DNA of 64,000 bases from JAYFNU01 sp034933305 (GCA_034933305.1 JAYFNU010000010.1:1-64000), one strand, 5' to 3'; shown: positions 43,215 to 52,167, numbered from the stretch's first letter. Numbers and translations are program-made. Notes: generated by a model not told the origin, from the sequence alone.

Positions 43215-43772
43215 ATGCCGCTCAGGATCGTGCGGGAAGACATCACCCAAATGGAAGTGGACGCTATCGTGAATGCGGCCAACACGTCGCTGCTGGGCGG
43301 CGGCGGCGTGGACGGATGCATCCACCGCGCCGCGGGGCCGCAGCTGCTCGAGGAGTGCCGGACGCTGCACGGCTGCCCGACGGGCGGCGCGAAGATCACG
43401 AAGGGATACCGCCTGCCCTGCAGATACGTTATCCACGCGGTCGGCCCGGTCTGGCAGGACGGCGGCTGCGGCGAGCGGGAGCTGCTCGCCTCGTGCTACC
43501 GGACCTCTCTGGAGCTCGCGAAAGCGCACGGCTGCAGATCGGTGGCTTTTCCGCTCATCTCGTCGGGCATTTACGGCTGCCCGAAGGAGGAGGCGCTGCG
43601 CGTCGCCGTCGATACGGTGCGCGAATTTCTCGCCGGGAACGACATGGCGGTCTATATCGTCGCCTTCGACCGGGAGACCTGGGCGCTCAGCGAAAAGCTG
43701 TACGGCGATCTCACCGGCACGGGCGCGCGCCGCGCGCAGGAAGATGCGGCGGACGCCGCCGTTGAACCGTGA
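43215..43772 (+). CDS. Macro-domain protein (O-acetyl-ADP-ribose deacetylase type)
   Basis: A 185-aa protein with a macro domain: DAIVNAANTSLLGGGGVDGCIHRAAG (ADP-ribose loop), YVIHAVGPVW and SVAFPLISSGIYGCPKEEAL. It binds or hydrolyses ADP-ribose derivatives such as O-acetyl-ADP-ribose. AGGAGG lies 8 nt before the ATG. The last 20 residues are a variable Ala/Glu tail. It stands alone between the element scar and the sugar locus. Confidence 0.92.
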   Translation: MPLRIVREDITQMEVDAIVNAANTSLLGGGGVDGCIHRAAGPQLLEECRTLHGCPTGGAKITKGYRLPCRYVIHAVGPVWQDGGCGERELLASCYRTSLELAKAHGCRSVAFPLISSGIYGCPKEEALRVAVDTVREFLAGNDMAVYIVAFDRETWALSEKLYGDLTGTGARRAQEDAADAAVEP

Positions 43773-43810
43773 CGGCAGCGCCGCCCGCGCAGGAAAACCT
43801 GTCGCCTGCG

Positions 43811-43840
43811 TTGACAAAATATGCCGCGCGATGTTAATCT
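43811..43840 (+). promoter_or_regulatory. Promoter and possible operator of the PfkB/SIS/YjbQ locus
   Basis: TTGACA (43811-43816) and TAATCT (43835-43840) with 18-bp spacing. Immediately downstream, TCTGTACA (43842-43849) matches an octamer upstream of the TrpF-like gene (49154-49161). This is a candidate regulator site for the locus. Confidence 0.5.
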
Positions 43841-43874
43841 ATCTGTACATAACTGTATTAATATGAGGTGACGC

Positions 43875-44819
43875 ATGGATTACGTTGTGAACGGTTCGAT
43901 TTTCATCAACGATATTCTGGAAGCGGACGGGACCCAGCGGAAGGGACTTCCGGGCGGTGCCGGCCTCTTTGCGTTCGGCGGGATCCTGCTCTATACGGGC
44001 AGCTGCGTGTGCGTCTCCGGCAGGGGCACGGATTGGGAAAAATGGTTCGGCGCATGGTCGCGCGCGAACCGCATCTGCGAGGACGGGCTGGTTCCCTACG
44101 ACAATATCACCATCGTTTCGGCGCTCGAATATTCGCCGGACGGCACGTGGGTCGAATGCATGTCGAACGGGCCGCGCGAGGAGCAGCGGGAAGCCTTTGA
44201 AGAGGACTGCAGGGCGATGCTCCGGCGGCAGCTTTTGCAGGGCGCAAAGGGCCTGTACGCGGTCCAGCCGCTCGACGATGCGAAATTCTGGGACGCCGTC
44301 TTCGACAGCGGCCGGGAAGCAAAATTCACGACCATGATGGAGCTCTTTACGCAGGACTGCCGCCCGGAAAACCTGGAGCGGCTCGTCGGCGGATTCTTCC
44401 CCCATATCGGGATCTTCAGCCTGAACCGGTCGGAGAGCTTCGAGCTCTTTTCGGCGGACAGCGAGGAAGCGGTCATCCAAAAGCTGCGGCAGCTCGGGAA
44501 GCCCTGTTATTACCGCGTCGGCAAAAAGGGCGCCTACATGGTGACGAAGGACGAGGTCGTTTTCTGTCCGTCGGTCAACCCGTTTCCCGGCCGGCCCGAG
44601 ATCGACCCCACGGGCTGCGGAAACTGCTCGACGGCGGCCGCGCTCTACGCGTTCGCCGAAGGGTACGCCGCCGCGGACATCGCGGCCATGGCCGCGGTCG
44701 CCGCGGGCTACAACGTGCTGCAGTACGGCCCGTATCCCCGCTTCGACGCGCAGACGCGCGCGGAGGCGCTCGCCATGGCCGGCCGGCTGGCGAAAACGCT
44801 CGGGCCCGCGCGGAACTGA
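43875..44819 (+). CDS. PfkB-like protein 1 with altered catalytic motif
   Basis: A 314-aa ribokinase-fold protein. The C-terminal PfkB signature, usually DTTGAGDAF with the catalytic Asp, here reads DPTGCGNCSTAAALYAFAEG: Asn replaces the Asp. The same Asn occurs in the MAK32 branch of the family (GGGN), so it may be a natural subgroup with weak, different or no kinase activity. The N-terminus, MDYVVNGSIFINDI, matches that of the next gene. ATGAGGTGACGC precedes the ATG. First gene of the locus. Confidence 0.8.
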   Translation: MDYVVNGSIFINDILEADGTQRKGLPGGAGLFAFGGILLYTGSCVCVSGRGTDWEKWFGAWSRANRICEDGLVPYDNITIVSALEYSPDGTWVECMSNGPREEQREAFEEDCRAMLRRQLLQGAKGLYAVQPLDDAKFWDAVFDSGREAKFTTMMELFTQDCRPENLERLVGGFFPHIGIFSLNRSESFELFSADSEEAVIQKLRQLGKPCYYRVGKKGAYMVTKDEVVFCPSVNPFPGRPEIDPTGCGNCSTAAALYAFAEGYAAADIAAMAAVAAGYNVLQYGPYPRFDAQTRAEALAMAGRLAKTLGPARN

Positions 44820-44830
44820 GGGGCCGCGGC

Positions 44831-45766
44831 ATGGACTATGTCGTCGTCGGCTTCCTCATCAACAACGCCCTTCATTTTTACAACGGCGACCGGATCGAAA
44901 ACGTCCCCGGCGGATGCGGGCTGTACAGCTTCTCGGGCATCCGGCTGTTTGACGACAGCTGTCTGCTCGTCGCCGGCGCCGGCCGCGATTTCGGGGACTG
45001 CTTCGGCCCCTGGTTCGACCGCAACGGGATCGACCGCCGCGGGATCCTCCTGAAAAGCGACCGCACGATGAGTTCGATCCTCACCTACGACGCCGAGGGC
45101 GGCTACGTCGACCGCTCCGCCTACGGCCCCTCGCTCGTGCACGCGCCGGCGCTCGAGCTGGGCGCGGACGATTACGCCCCGTTTCTCCCCGGCGCGAAGG
45201 GCCTGTATCTCTACGGCAGGCGCTATCCCGACAGGGAAAAGCTCCTCGCGCTGCGGCGGCGGTACGGTTTCCGGGTCATGCTGGAGATCAGCCCCTATGC
45301 GCAGGCGGAGGACCTGCCCGCGCTCCTCGGCTTCCTCGGCTGCTGCGACTGCTTTTCCCTCAACCGGCGGGAAAGCTTCCGCCTGTTTTCGGTGCACAGC
45401 GAGGAGGAAGCCGTCCGGGCGATCCGCGAAACGGGCAAAACCTGCTATTACAGGCTCGGAGAAAAGGGCGCCTGTATGGTCACGGCGGACGCCGTCGATT
45501 TCGTTCCCGCGCTGCACGTCCGGGAGCCGGAAAAGGACCCGACCGGCTGCGGAAACTGCAGCGCGGCGGCCGCCTTCTGGGCCCTGTGCGAGGGATACGG
45601 CCCGCGCATGGCGGCGTGCGTCGCCAACACGGCCGCGGGCTACAACGCCCTGCAGTACGGCCCCGTCCCGCGGCCGGACGACCGGCTGCGGCGCGAGGCG
45701 CTCGCGTTCGCGCGGGCCGCATGCGCGCGCTGCTTTGGCCCGCTTGAATCTGTAGAAAGTCATTGA
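44831..45766 (+). CDS. PfkB-like protein 2, paralogue of the preceding gene
   Basis: A 311-aa homologue of the upstream protein, in tandem with an 11-bp gap. Shared landmarks: MDYVVVGFLINNAL, PGAKGLYLYG, FSLNRRESFRLFSVHSEEEAVRAIRETGKTCYYRLGEKGACMVT and DPTGCGNCSAAAAFWALCEGYG, again with Asn at the catalytic Asp position, and AAGYNALQYGPVPRPD at the end. The pair may form a heterodimer, one subunit being catalytic for another reaction or purely structural. No substrate can be inferred. Confidence 0.8.
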   Translation: MDYVVVGFLINNALHFYNGDRIENVPGGCGLYSFSGIRLFDDSCLLVAGAGRDFGDCFGPWFDRNGIDRRGILLKSDRTMSSILTYDAEGGYVDRSAYGPSLVHAPALELGADDYAPFLPGAKGLYLYGRRYPDREKLLALRRRYGFRVMLEISPYAQAEDLPALLGFLGCCDCFSLNRRESFRLFSVHSEEEAVRAIRETGKTCYYRLGEKGACMVTADAVDFVPALHVREPEKDPTGCGNCSAAAAFWALCEGYGPRMAACVANTAAGYNALQYGPVPRPDDRLRREALAFARAACARCFGPLESVESH

Positions 45767-45782
45767 AATAAGGAGATCGATT

Positions 45783-46937
45783 ATGAACAGAACTGATTGC
45801 GAAACGTCACTCATCCGGCAGTCGAGAATGGCGGCGAAGATCGTCGACGCCGTCCTCGGATCCGTGGATTACCGGGCGCTCGACGAGGTCCTGCCGCTCA
45901 AGGAGATCCACGACGCGCAGAGCATCATCATCACCGGCTGCGGCGACAGCTGGCTTGCCGGGCTCGCCGTCAAGCCGGTGTTCGAGAGTTTTTCCGGCGT
46001 GGCCGTCAATGTGATGCGCTGCGTGGAATTCTCCCGTTTTCTGAGCGGGAAGATGCTGGGCTATTCCCCCAACACGCCGCTGGTCATCGGCATCTCGGTC
46101 TCGGGGGCCGTCTCCCGCACGGCGGAGGCGCTCGCGCGCGCGACGAAGCACAACGCGAACACCATCGCCATCACGGACAACCCCGAGTCCCCCGTGGGCA
46201 AGGCCGCGCGCCACATCGTGCCGCTGCATCTGCCCGAGGGCGTCGAGTACGGACCGGGCGCGAACAGCTATAACGGCATCCTCGTCATCCTCCTCGCCAT
46301 CGCGCTGCGCATCGGCCGGGCCAAGAACCGCATCTCCTGCGACGACTACGAGGACATGAAGCAGGCCATCTCGGATTATGCGAACGACGTCCAGAAGGTC
46401 ATGCCGGCGTTCGAAGAGCGCGCGTTCGAGCTCGCGAAGACGTGGAAGGATCTGCGCGCGATCGATTTCATCGGCGATTACGCCGACTATGCGACGGCCT
46501 ATTTCGGCTCGGCGAAGGTCATCGAGACCTACGGCGGCTACACCACCTACGACGACAGCGAGGACTGGTGCCACATCAATTACTTCCTGTCCGAACCCGA
46601 GACCGTCGGGCGCGTCGTGATCGCCAACAAAAACACGCCCTCCTTCGGGCGCCTCCAGGAGACGCTCCAGACGATCCGGCAGCTGAAAAGTCCCTGCATC
46701 GTCGTGACCGACGCGGACAAGTCCGAATTCCCGCCGGAGTTCGAGGTCTTTACCGTTCCCGCGCCGCGGTATGCGTGGCTCGATCCGCTCATGCAGCATT
46801 TCCCGCTCGACCTCCTCGCGGGATCGATCGCCGGCCTTCTCGGCATACCGCAGTTCCGCACCGACATGGCGGAATTCGACATCAAGGGCGTCACGGACGG
46901 GGCCAGGATACGCGGCAGTGAGATTGTGGTGCTGTAA
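45783..46937 (+). CDS. SIS-domain sugar isomerase/deglycase-like protein 1
   Basis: A 384-aa protein with two SIS folds as in GlmS C-terminus, AgaS and FrlB, but no glutaminase domain. The first SIS phosphosugar loop is IIITGCGDSWLAGLAVKPVFE with GISVSGAVSRTAEALARA, and the second is FIGDYADYATAYFGSAKVIETYG with EDWCHINYF. It probably isomerises or deglycates a phosphosugar adduct. ATAAGGAG precedes the ATG. The gene is followed at 12 bp by the first YjbQ gene. Confidence 0.88.
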   Translation: MNRTDCETSLIRQSRMAAKIVDAVLGSVDYRALDEVLPLKEIHDAQSIIITGCGDSWLAGLAVKPVFESFSGVAVNVMRCVEFSRFLSGKMLGYSPNTPLVIGISVSGAVSRTAEALARATKHNANTIAITDNPESPVGKAARHIVPLHLPEGVEYGPGANSYNGILVILLAIALRIGRAKNRISCDDYEDMKQAISDYANDVQKVMPAFEERAFELAKTWKDLRAIDFIGDYADYATAYFGSAKVIETYGGYTTYDDSEDWCHINYFLSEPETVGRVVIANKNTPSFGRLQETLQTIRQLKSPCIVVTDADKSEFPPEFEVFTVPAPRYAWLDPLMQHFPLDLLAGSIAGLLGIPQFRTDMAEFDIKGVTDGARIRGSEIVVL

Positions 46938-46949
46938 AGGAGAAGACGT

Positions 46950-47375
46950 ATGTTTTATAGTGAGACGAAAGAGATATCCACCCAGAAGAACGAGATGATC
47001 GACATCACCGGCGAGATCCTGGACGTTCTGCGCCGCAGCGGGCTCAAAAACGGGACGCTCACCGTCGAGGTTCCGCATTCCACGGCCGGCGTCGTGCGCA
47101 CGACGGGCGGTCTCCCGGAGGTCGCCGAGGACGTCGTCTACACCGTCAAGTCGCTGGTCCCCTCGCGGATCACCTTCAAGCATGAGGAATCCCCCGACGA
47201 CGCGGCCGGGCACATCAAGTGCGCGCTGTTCGGCGGCGCGGTGACCTCCATCATCGAAGACGGGAAGCCCGTCAGCGGGGACAAGCTGCACTGGTTTTTC
47301 ATGGAATACGACGGACCCCGCCTGCGCCGCTTCTGCGTGTGCGCCATGGGGGAAGGAAAGGGTGAGGGAAAATGA
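46950..47375 (+). CDS. YjbQ family protein 1
   Basis: A 141-aa protein of the YjbQ/UPF0047 family, sometimes called secondary thiamine-phosphate synthase. The diagnostic motifs are VEVPHSTAGVVRT, ESPDDAAGHIKCALFGGAVT and FFMEYDGPRLRRFCVC. The family forms small beta-barrel trimers; its physiological substrate is not settled. AAAGGAGA precedes the ATG, and the stop overlaps the second SIS gene by ATGA. Confidence 0.88.
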   Translation: MFYSETKEISTQKNEMIDITGEILDVLRRSGLKNGTLTVEVPHSTAGVVRTTGGLPEVAEDVVYTVKSLVPSRITFKHEESPDDAAGHIKCALFGGAVTSIIEDGKPVSGDKLHWFFMEYDGPRLRRFCVCAMGEGKGEGK

Positions 47376-48565
47376 CAAATAAAGACATGAAGAGCGCAAT
47401 GCTCTCGCAGATACGCAACGCGGTCTCCGATCTCGACGCCATCGCCCGGACCACGACGCTCGACTATCTGTCCGACTGCGTCCCGGCCGACGAGCTGCTC
47501 AAGGTGAACAACGTGCTGCTCACCGGCTGCGGCGACAGCTACTGCGCGGCCATGGCGTCCGTGCCGCTGTACGAGAACATGGAGGCCTTCAAGGGCACCG
47601 GCATGGTGCCCGGGACGCCGACGCGGGCGATCCGGAACATCGAGTGCTCCCGGTATTACAACACCTACGGCGGCTGGGATCCGATGCGCATCCCCGGCCA
47701 TCTCGTGGGCGCCGTTTCCGTCTCCGGCGCGCCCGCGCGGCCGACCGAGGCGGTCCTCCGCATCAACAAGGTGGGCGGCAATTCCGTCGCGTTCACCGAC
47801 AATCTGCAAAGCCCGCTCGCGTGCGCGGCGAAGCATGCGGTCAAGCTGAACGTCCCGCCCTGCGAGGTTCCCTCCCCGGGCGTGACGTCCTATCTGGCGT
47901 CGACGTACGCCGTCATGATGTTCGGGCTCTATATGAGCGTCGCGAAAAAGCAGATTTCCTCCGAGCTTGCGCTGCGGCAGCGCACCGCGGCGCTGCAGTT
48001 CGTCAACGCCTTCGCGGGCGCCGTGCAGCAGGAGGTCGAGGAACACGCGTTTGAGATCGCGAGCCGCTGGGAGAAGGAAGGCGGCATCGAGGTCATGGAT
48101 TTCGTCTCCGACGGGCCCGACTACGCCACCTCGTTCTTCGGCTCGGCCAAAATGGTCGAGTCGTTCGGCGGCATCACGACGCACGACGACAGCGAGGACT
48201 GGTGCCATATCAACTTCTTCATCCGCAAGCCGCGGAACGTCGCCACGTTTGTGGTCGCCAACACGACTTCGCCGTCCTTCGGGCGCATGCTGGAGGCGAT
48301 CCGCGCCATGAGCGCCATCGGGCGTCCGCTCGTGATCGTCTCCGACGCCGCCGCGGACGTCTTCCCCGCCGGCGCGGACGTGTTCACGCTGCCGAAGCCC
48401 GCGGTCGCCTGGGCGAATCCCCTGATGCAGCACCTGCCGATGGATTACATCGCGGCGTTCATCGGCGGCCTGCGGGGCTGCGCGCCCTATCGCATCGGCG
48501 CGCCGTCGCACCGCGACGCCGCCGAATCGTCCCGCTTCCGCAGCAGCAAAATAGAGATTGTTTGA
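47372..48565 (+). CDS. SIS-domain protein 2, paralogue
   Basis: A 397-aa homologue of the first SIS protein: VLLTGCGDSYCAAMASVPLYE, GAVSVSGAPARPTEAVLRI, FVSDGPDYATSFFGSAKMVESFGG and SEDWCHINFF. It is a clear duplication that has diverged (the N-terminal half is longer around FKGTGMVPGTPTRAIRNIECSRYY). It overlaps YjbQ 1 by 4 bp. Two SIS/YjbQ pairs in series imply two related reactions or hetero-oligomers. Confidence 0.88.
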   Translation: MTNKDMKSAMLSQIRNAVSDLDAIARTTTLDYLSDCVPADELLKVNNVLLTGCGDSYCAAMASVPLYENMEAFKGTGMVPGTPTRAIRNIECSRYYNTYGGWDPMRIPGHLVGAVSVSGAPARPTEAVLRINKVGGNSVAFTDNLQSPLACAAKHAVKLNVPPCEVPSPGVTSYLASTYAVMMFGLYMSVAKKQISSELALRQRTAALQFVNAFAGAVQQEVEEHAFEIASRWEKEGGIEVMDFVSDGPDYATSFFGSAKMVESFGGITTHDDSEDWCHINFFIRKPRNVATFVVANTTSPSFGRMLEAIRAMSAIGRPLVIVSDAAADVFPAGADVFTLPKPAVAWANPLMQHLPMDYIAAFIGGLRGCAPYRIGAPSHRDAAESSRFRSSKIEIV

Positions 48566-48581
48566 AAGGCGGCACAGACAG

Positions 48582-48992
48582 ATGGCATACATGGAGAGAT
48601 TCGATCTCAGAACAGAGTACAACGGGATGCACGACATCACCGCGCAGGTCCAGGAGATCGTCCGGAAAAGCGGCGTCAAGGACGGCATCTGCATCGTTCA
48701 CTGCAACCACACCACGGCCGGCATCATCGTGACGTCCTTCTGGGACAAGCGCGGCCACGTGGACTTCATGATCGAAATGGACAGGGTGTTCCCCACGCGC
48801 AATGATTTCCTGCACCAGTTCGACACGCCGACGGACGCCGCCGGCCATATCAAATCGGCCCTCGCGGGCGTCGCCGTGACGCTCATCGTGTCCGACTCCC
48901 GCGCGATGCTCGGCTCCTCCCAGGGCATCCTCTTCGCGGAATTCGACGGACCCAGAGACCGGCAGGTCTATGTGAAGGTCGTCCCCGACTGA
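48582..48992 (+). CDS. YjbQ family protein 2
   Basis: A 136-aa homologue of YjbQ 1 with the core better conserved: VHCNHTTAGIIVTSFWDKRG, PTDAAGHIKSALAGVAVTL, GILFAEFDGPRDRQVYVKVV. An in-frame ATG at 48591 is an alternative start. It ends the PfkB-PfkB-SIS-YjbQ-SIS-YjbQ string. A large hairpin (49055-49138) follows. Confidence 0.86.
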   Translation: MAYMERFDLRTEYNGMHDITAQVQEIVRKSGVKDGICIVHCNHTTAGIIVTSFWDKRGHVDFMIEMDRVFPTRNDFLHQFDTPTDAAGHIKSALAGVAVTLIVSDSRAMLGSSQGILFAEFDGPRDRQVYVKVVPD

Positions 48993-49388
48993 CGACGCGC
49001 GGGGCGTTCTCCCCGCATCATTTCCCCCGGCCCGGCGGCCGGGCGGCGCACCACAGAGCAGGCGGGCCTGCGTGATCGGTTTCTGTCCGGCGGACGAAAA
49101 CGTCCCCGGCGGACCGGCCGCGCGGGCCCGCCTGCTCTCTAATTGTAAAGATTTCTGTACAGTGATGAACAACAATTTGTAATTCTGCGCAAAATGTGCG
49201 CCCAATCTTTGTCATATATTTCAATGTATTTTGGATTTGGTTGATGTATAATTTCATTACAGAAGACCTTGTTTTTGAAATTCCGTGTGCGGTATTTTAT
49301 ACAATTTTCGCGACTTGACCGAACAGCTTACAAACAGGAGGAGCGCGGCGCCGCGCGGCACTTCCCGGGGGCGCACCGCACAGAGAAA
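48993..49388. other. 396-bp spacer with large hairpin and promoter-like sequence
   Basis: It holds a 14-bp inverted repeat, AGAGCAGGCGGGCC (49055-49068) and its complement (49125-49138), that probably ends the upstream operon, then an AT-rich leader with TCTGTACA (49154-49161) and a TATAAT (49247-49252) without a convincing -35. No gene seen. Confidence 0.6.
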
Positions 49389-50096
49389 ATGGCGAATGTG
49401 ATCGTTCAGATTTACGGCATCTCCACGCTGGAGGACGCGCTCACGTGCGCGCGGCTCGGCGCGAATCATATCGGCATCGCCTACGGCGAGGTAAAGCACC
49501 TGGGGCCGGGGCAGAGAAGCTGCGCCGAGGCCCGGGAGATCTTTGAGCAGGTGCCCGGCGGCGTCGTGAAAGTCGGGCTGACCATCGCGTCCGACGTGGA
49601 CGAGATCCTGCGCGACCTTGCGCTGTATTGCCCCGACGTCTATCATCTGTCCGGCGATATCCGGGACATCTCCCCGCAGGGCGTCGCCCGCATCCGCACG
49701 GCGTTTCCGAAGCTCAGGATCATGCAGGCGCTTCCGGTGCTTTCGAACGTGCCGCTCGGCGAGCAGCCCGTCCTCGAGCTCATCCGCATGTACGAACCGG
49801 TCACGGACTTTTTCCTGATCGACACCAAGGATCCCGGCAGCGCCATCGGCATCGGCGCGACGGGCGCGACCCACGACTGGGCCATAGACAAAGCCATCGT
49901 CGAAGCGACGAAGGTAAAGTGCATCATCGCCGGCGGTCTCGACGCGGACAACGTCGCGCAGGCGATCCGCATCTCCCATCCGTACGGCGTGGACAGCTGC
50001 ACCAGAACGAGCTACGCCAGCCAGGAAAAGCGGGGCCAGAACAACAAGGACCCCGAAAAGGTGCGGGCTTTCATCGAAGCGGCAAGACATGCGTGA
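49389..50096 (+). CDS. TrpF-like (beta/alpha)8 barrel protein
   Basis: A 235-aa protein resembling phosphoribosylanthranilate isomerase: QIYGISTLEDALTCARLGANHIGIAYG, FFLIDTKDP, IIAGGLDADNVAQAI and GVDSCTRTS. In TrpF the first strand ends in Cys (KICG) which is the general base; here it is Tyr (QIYG), while the Asp (LIDT) is kept. It is therefore probably not tryptophan biosynthesis but an Amadori-like isomerisation or another barrel reaction. There is no strong ribosome site before ATG 49389. It overlaps the next kinase gene by 8 bp. Confidence 0.78.
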   Translation: MANVIVQIYGISTLEDALTCARLGANHIGIAYGEVKHLGPGQRSCAEAREIFEQVPGGVVKVGLTIASDVDEILRDLALYCPDVYHLSGDIRDISPQGVARIRTAFPKLRIMQALPVLSNVPLGEQPVLELIRMYEPVTDFFLIDTKDPGSAIGIGATGATHDWAIDKAIVEATKVKCIIAGGLDADNVAQAIRISHPYGVDSCTRTSYASQEKRGQNNKDPEKVRAFIEAARHA

Positions 50097-51069
50097 CGGG
50101 AAGCAGGGCGGTCTTTATGTCGTCGGCGACGTCTGCGTCGATGTTCTGATCCCCGTCTCCGGCCTGCTGGCCGCGAACGAGGCGCAGCTGCGCAGGTCGC
50201 TCGACTTCCGCATCAACGCGGGCGGGACCTGCGGCAATACGGTCGCGGCGCTCGCGCGTCTCGGGCTGCATCCGGTCTTCCTCGGCTCCGTCGGCGCGGA
50301 TTTCGGCGGCCGGTTCATCCGGCAGGAGCTGAGCGCGATGGGCGTGGACATGGATTCCGCGATCGTGGAGCCCGAGCGCAACACCATCAATGTTTTTGCT
50401 TTTATCAACGAGGACGGAGAGCGCAACCTCTGGGCGTTCCCGACGGTCGATCCGGCCTACACGCAGCTCGATCTCAGCCGGGTCGATCTCGCGAAGGTCT
50501 GCGGCGGCTGCTGGCTTCACTCCTCGGGCATGAATTACGCGCTGGACGGCCAGATGCGGGAGGCGCTCCCCCGTCTGTTCAAAGCCGCCTACGAGCGGGG
50601 CGTGCCGACCTCCTTCGACCTGAACACCCGCATGGGCCGGCCGGAGGATCTGGATCCGGGCGTCCGCGCGGCCGTGCTGGAGACGCTGCCGTACGTGCGC
50701 TATCTCCTCGGCTCCGCGAAGGATGAGTTTTACAGCTTTTGTCCCCGCCCCGACTGGCGGGACAGCGCCCGCTCCTTTGTGACGGACGCGCGCACCGTGA
50801 TCGCCCGGACGGGAAAGGACGGCGCGTTTGTCGTTTCGCGCGAAGGCGAGTTCGAGCTTCGCCCGTACAGCGTCACGGTCAAGGACACGGTGGGTGCCGG
50901 GGACGCCTTCAATGCCGGCTTCATCTGCGCGATGGTGCTGGGGAAAAGTCTGCGGGAGGCGGTCGACTGCGGAAACGCGGTCGCGTCCTACAAGGTCAGC
51001 GGGAGCGGGCGGCATACGCCGACGGCGTCGGAGCTGGAAGCGTTCATGCGCACCCACGACCGGGCCTGA
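50089..51069 (+). CDS. PfkB family carbohydrate kinase
   Basis: A 326-aa ribokinase-type sugar kinase with complete motifs: RINAGGTCGNTVAALARLG near the N-terminus and VKDTVGAGDAFNAGFICAMVLG with the catalytic Asp near residue 270. It is thus a probable active kinase, in contrast to the two variants upstream. It phosphorylates a sugar or nucleoside delivered by the nearby ABC importer; the identity is unknown. Coupled by overlap to the TrpF-like gene. Confidence 0.9.
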   Translation: MRDGKQGGLYVVGDVCVDVLIPVSGLLAANEAQLRRSLDFRINAGGTCGNTVAALARLGLHPVFLGSVGADFGGRFIRQELSAMGVDMDSAIVEPERNTINVFAFINEDGERNLWAFPTVDPAYTQLDLSRVDLAKVCGGCWLHSSGMNYALDGQMREALPRLFKAAYERGVPTSFDLNTRMGRPEDLDPGVRAAVLETLPYVRYLLGSAKDEFYSFCPRPDWRDSARSFVTDARTVIARTGKDGAFVVSREGEFELRPYSVTVKDTVGAGDAFNAGFICAMVLGKSLREAVDCGNAVASYKVSGSGRHTPTASELEAFMRTHDRA

Positions 51070-51195
51070 GCGGGGCCGCTCCGGCGCAGCGCATTTCGCC
51101 CCGCGGCGGGAGCCGCCGGCGTTTCCGCGCCTTCGCGGCGCGGCCGGCAGGAATGCCGTTGCACGGGATCTGCGGTTCGCGGGGGGAAAGACGGA

Positions 51196-52167
51196 ATGAC
51201 GGACGACAATATGACGGCGCCGATGGCGGCGCTCAAGAGAAAATATACGATATACGGCCTCATCGCCGTATTCATCTGGGGTACGAGCACGGCGCTGGGC
51301 CGGTCGCTGGCCGAGTCGCTGGGCAATATCACCTCGACGGCCATCACCTGCTTCTGCGGCGGCGCGATCGCGCTGTTCGCGCAGATCCGGACCCGCGGCC
51401 GCGCGAGCTTCGGCCACGCGCCGCTCAAATACTGGCTGATCTGCATGCCGACCATGGTCCTGTACCGCATCACCGTCAGCCTGTCGATTGGCATCGCGCA
51501 GACCCGCGAGCAGGTCGTGACCAGCAGCCTCATCCGGCAGGCCTGGCCGCTGATGACCCTCATCATCGCGGTCATCATGTTCCGCAAAGAGAACAAGGTC
51601 TCGAAATGGTTCATCGCGAGCGTGCTCGTCTGTCTGTGCGGCATCTTCATCGCGAACGCGAGCGGCTCGGATTACTCGGTCCGCGGGATCCTCGCGAACA
51701 TGCAGGACGCCCTGTGGCCCTGCCTGCTGGCGTTCATCTCCTCCGTGGCGTGGGGGCTGTATTCGAACTTCAACCGCCTGCTCATCGGCAACGGGGATTA
51801 CGACTGCGTCGGGATCTTCCTCATGGCGTCGGGCGTCATCTGCTTCGTCATCTCGCTGTTCGTGGACGAGCCGCGGCAGTTCGAGGTCCGGCAGCTGGGC
51901 GAGCTGCTCTATTCGATCGTTTTCATCATTTTCCTTGCCACCGTCATGTGGAACACCTCGATGCGCAGGGGAAATCACATGATCGTCATCTACGTGGCGA
52001 ATTTCCTTCCCGTCATCGCGACGGTGATCTCGGCGGTGTTCCTCCATGTGAGCATTACGCCGCCGCTCATCATCGGCTCGCTGCTGGTCGTCGTGGGAAC
52101 GGTCTGGGCAAAAATGTGCATACGGCCCGTCGCGCCGGAAGAGCCGGCGCAGGACGCCGCGAAATGA
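51196..52167 (+). CDS. EamA/DMT family transporter
   Basis: A 323-aa integral membrane protein with about ten hydrophobic segments in two EamA repeats: YTIYGLIAVFIWGTSTALGRSL at the start, and WPCLLAFISSVAWGLYSNFNRLL opening the second repeat. A drug/metabolite type exporter or carrier. GGGGGAAAG stands before the ATG. Its position suggests export of a product of the locus. Confidence 0.88.
   Translation: MTDDNMTAPMAALKRKYTIYGLIAVFIWGTSTALGRSLAESLGNITSTAITCFCGGAIALFAQIRTRGRASFGHAPLKYWLICMPTMVLYRITVSLSIGIAQTREQVVTSSLIRQAWPLMTLIIAVIMFRKENKVSKWFIASVLVCLCGIFIANASGSDYSVRGILANMQDALWPCLLAFISSVAWGLYSNFNRLLIGNGDYDCVGIFLMASGVICFVISLFVDEPRQFEVRQLGELLYSIVFIIFLATVMWNTSMRRGNHMIVIYVANFLPVIATVISAVFLHVSITPPLIIGSLLVVVGTVWAKMCIRPVAPEEPAQDAAK

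Noticed and set aside
45783..48565. glmS (glucosamine-6-phosphate synthase)
   Set aside because: The SIS folds match, but the N-terminal glutaminase domain with Cys1 is absent in both genes.
49389..50096. trpF of tryptophan biosynthesis
   Set aside because: The catalytic Cys is missing and no trp genes surround it.
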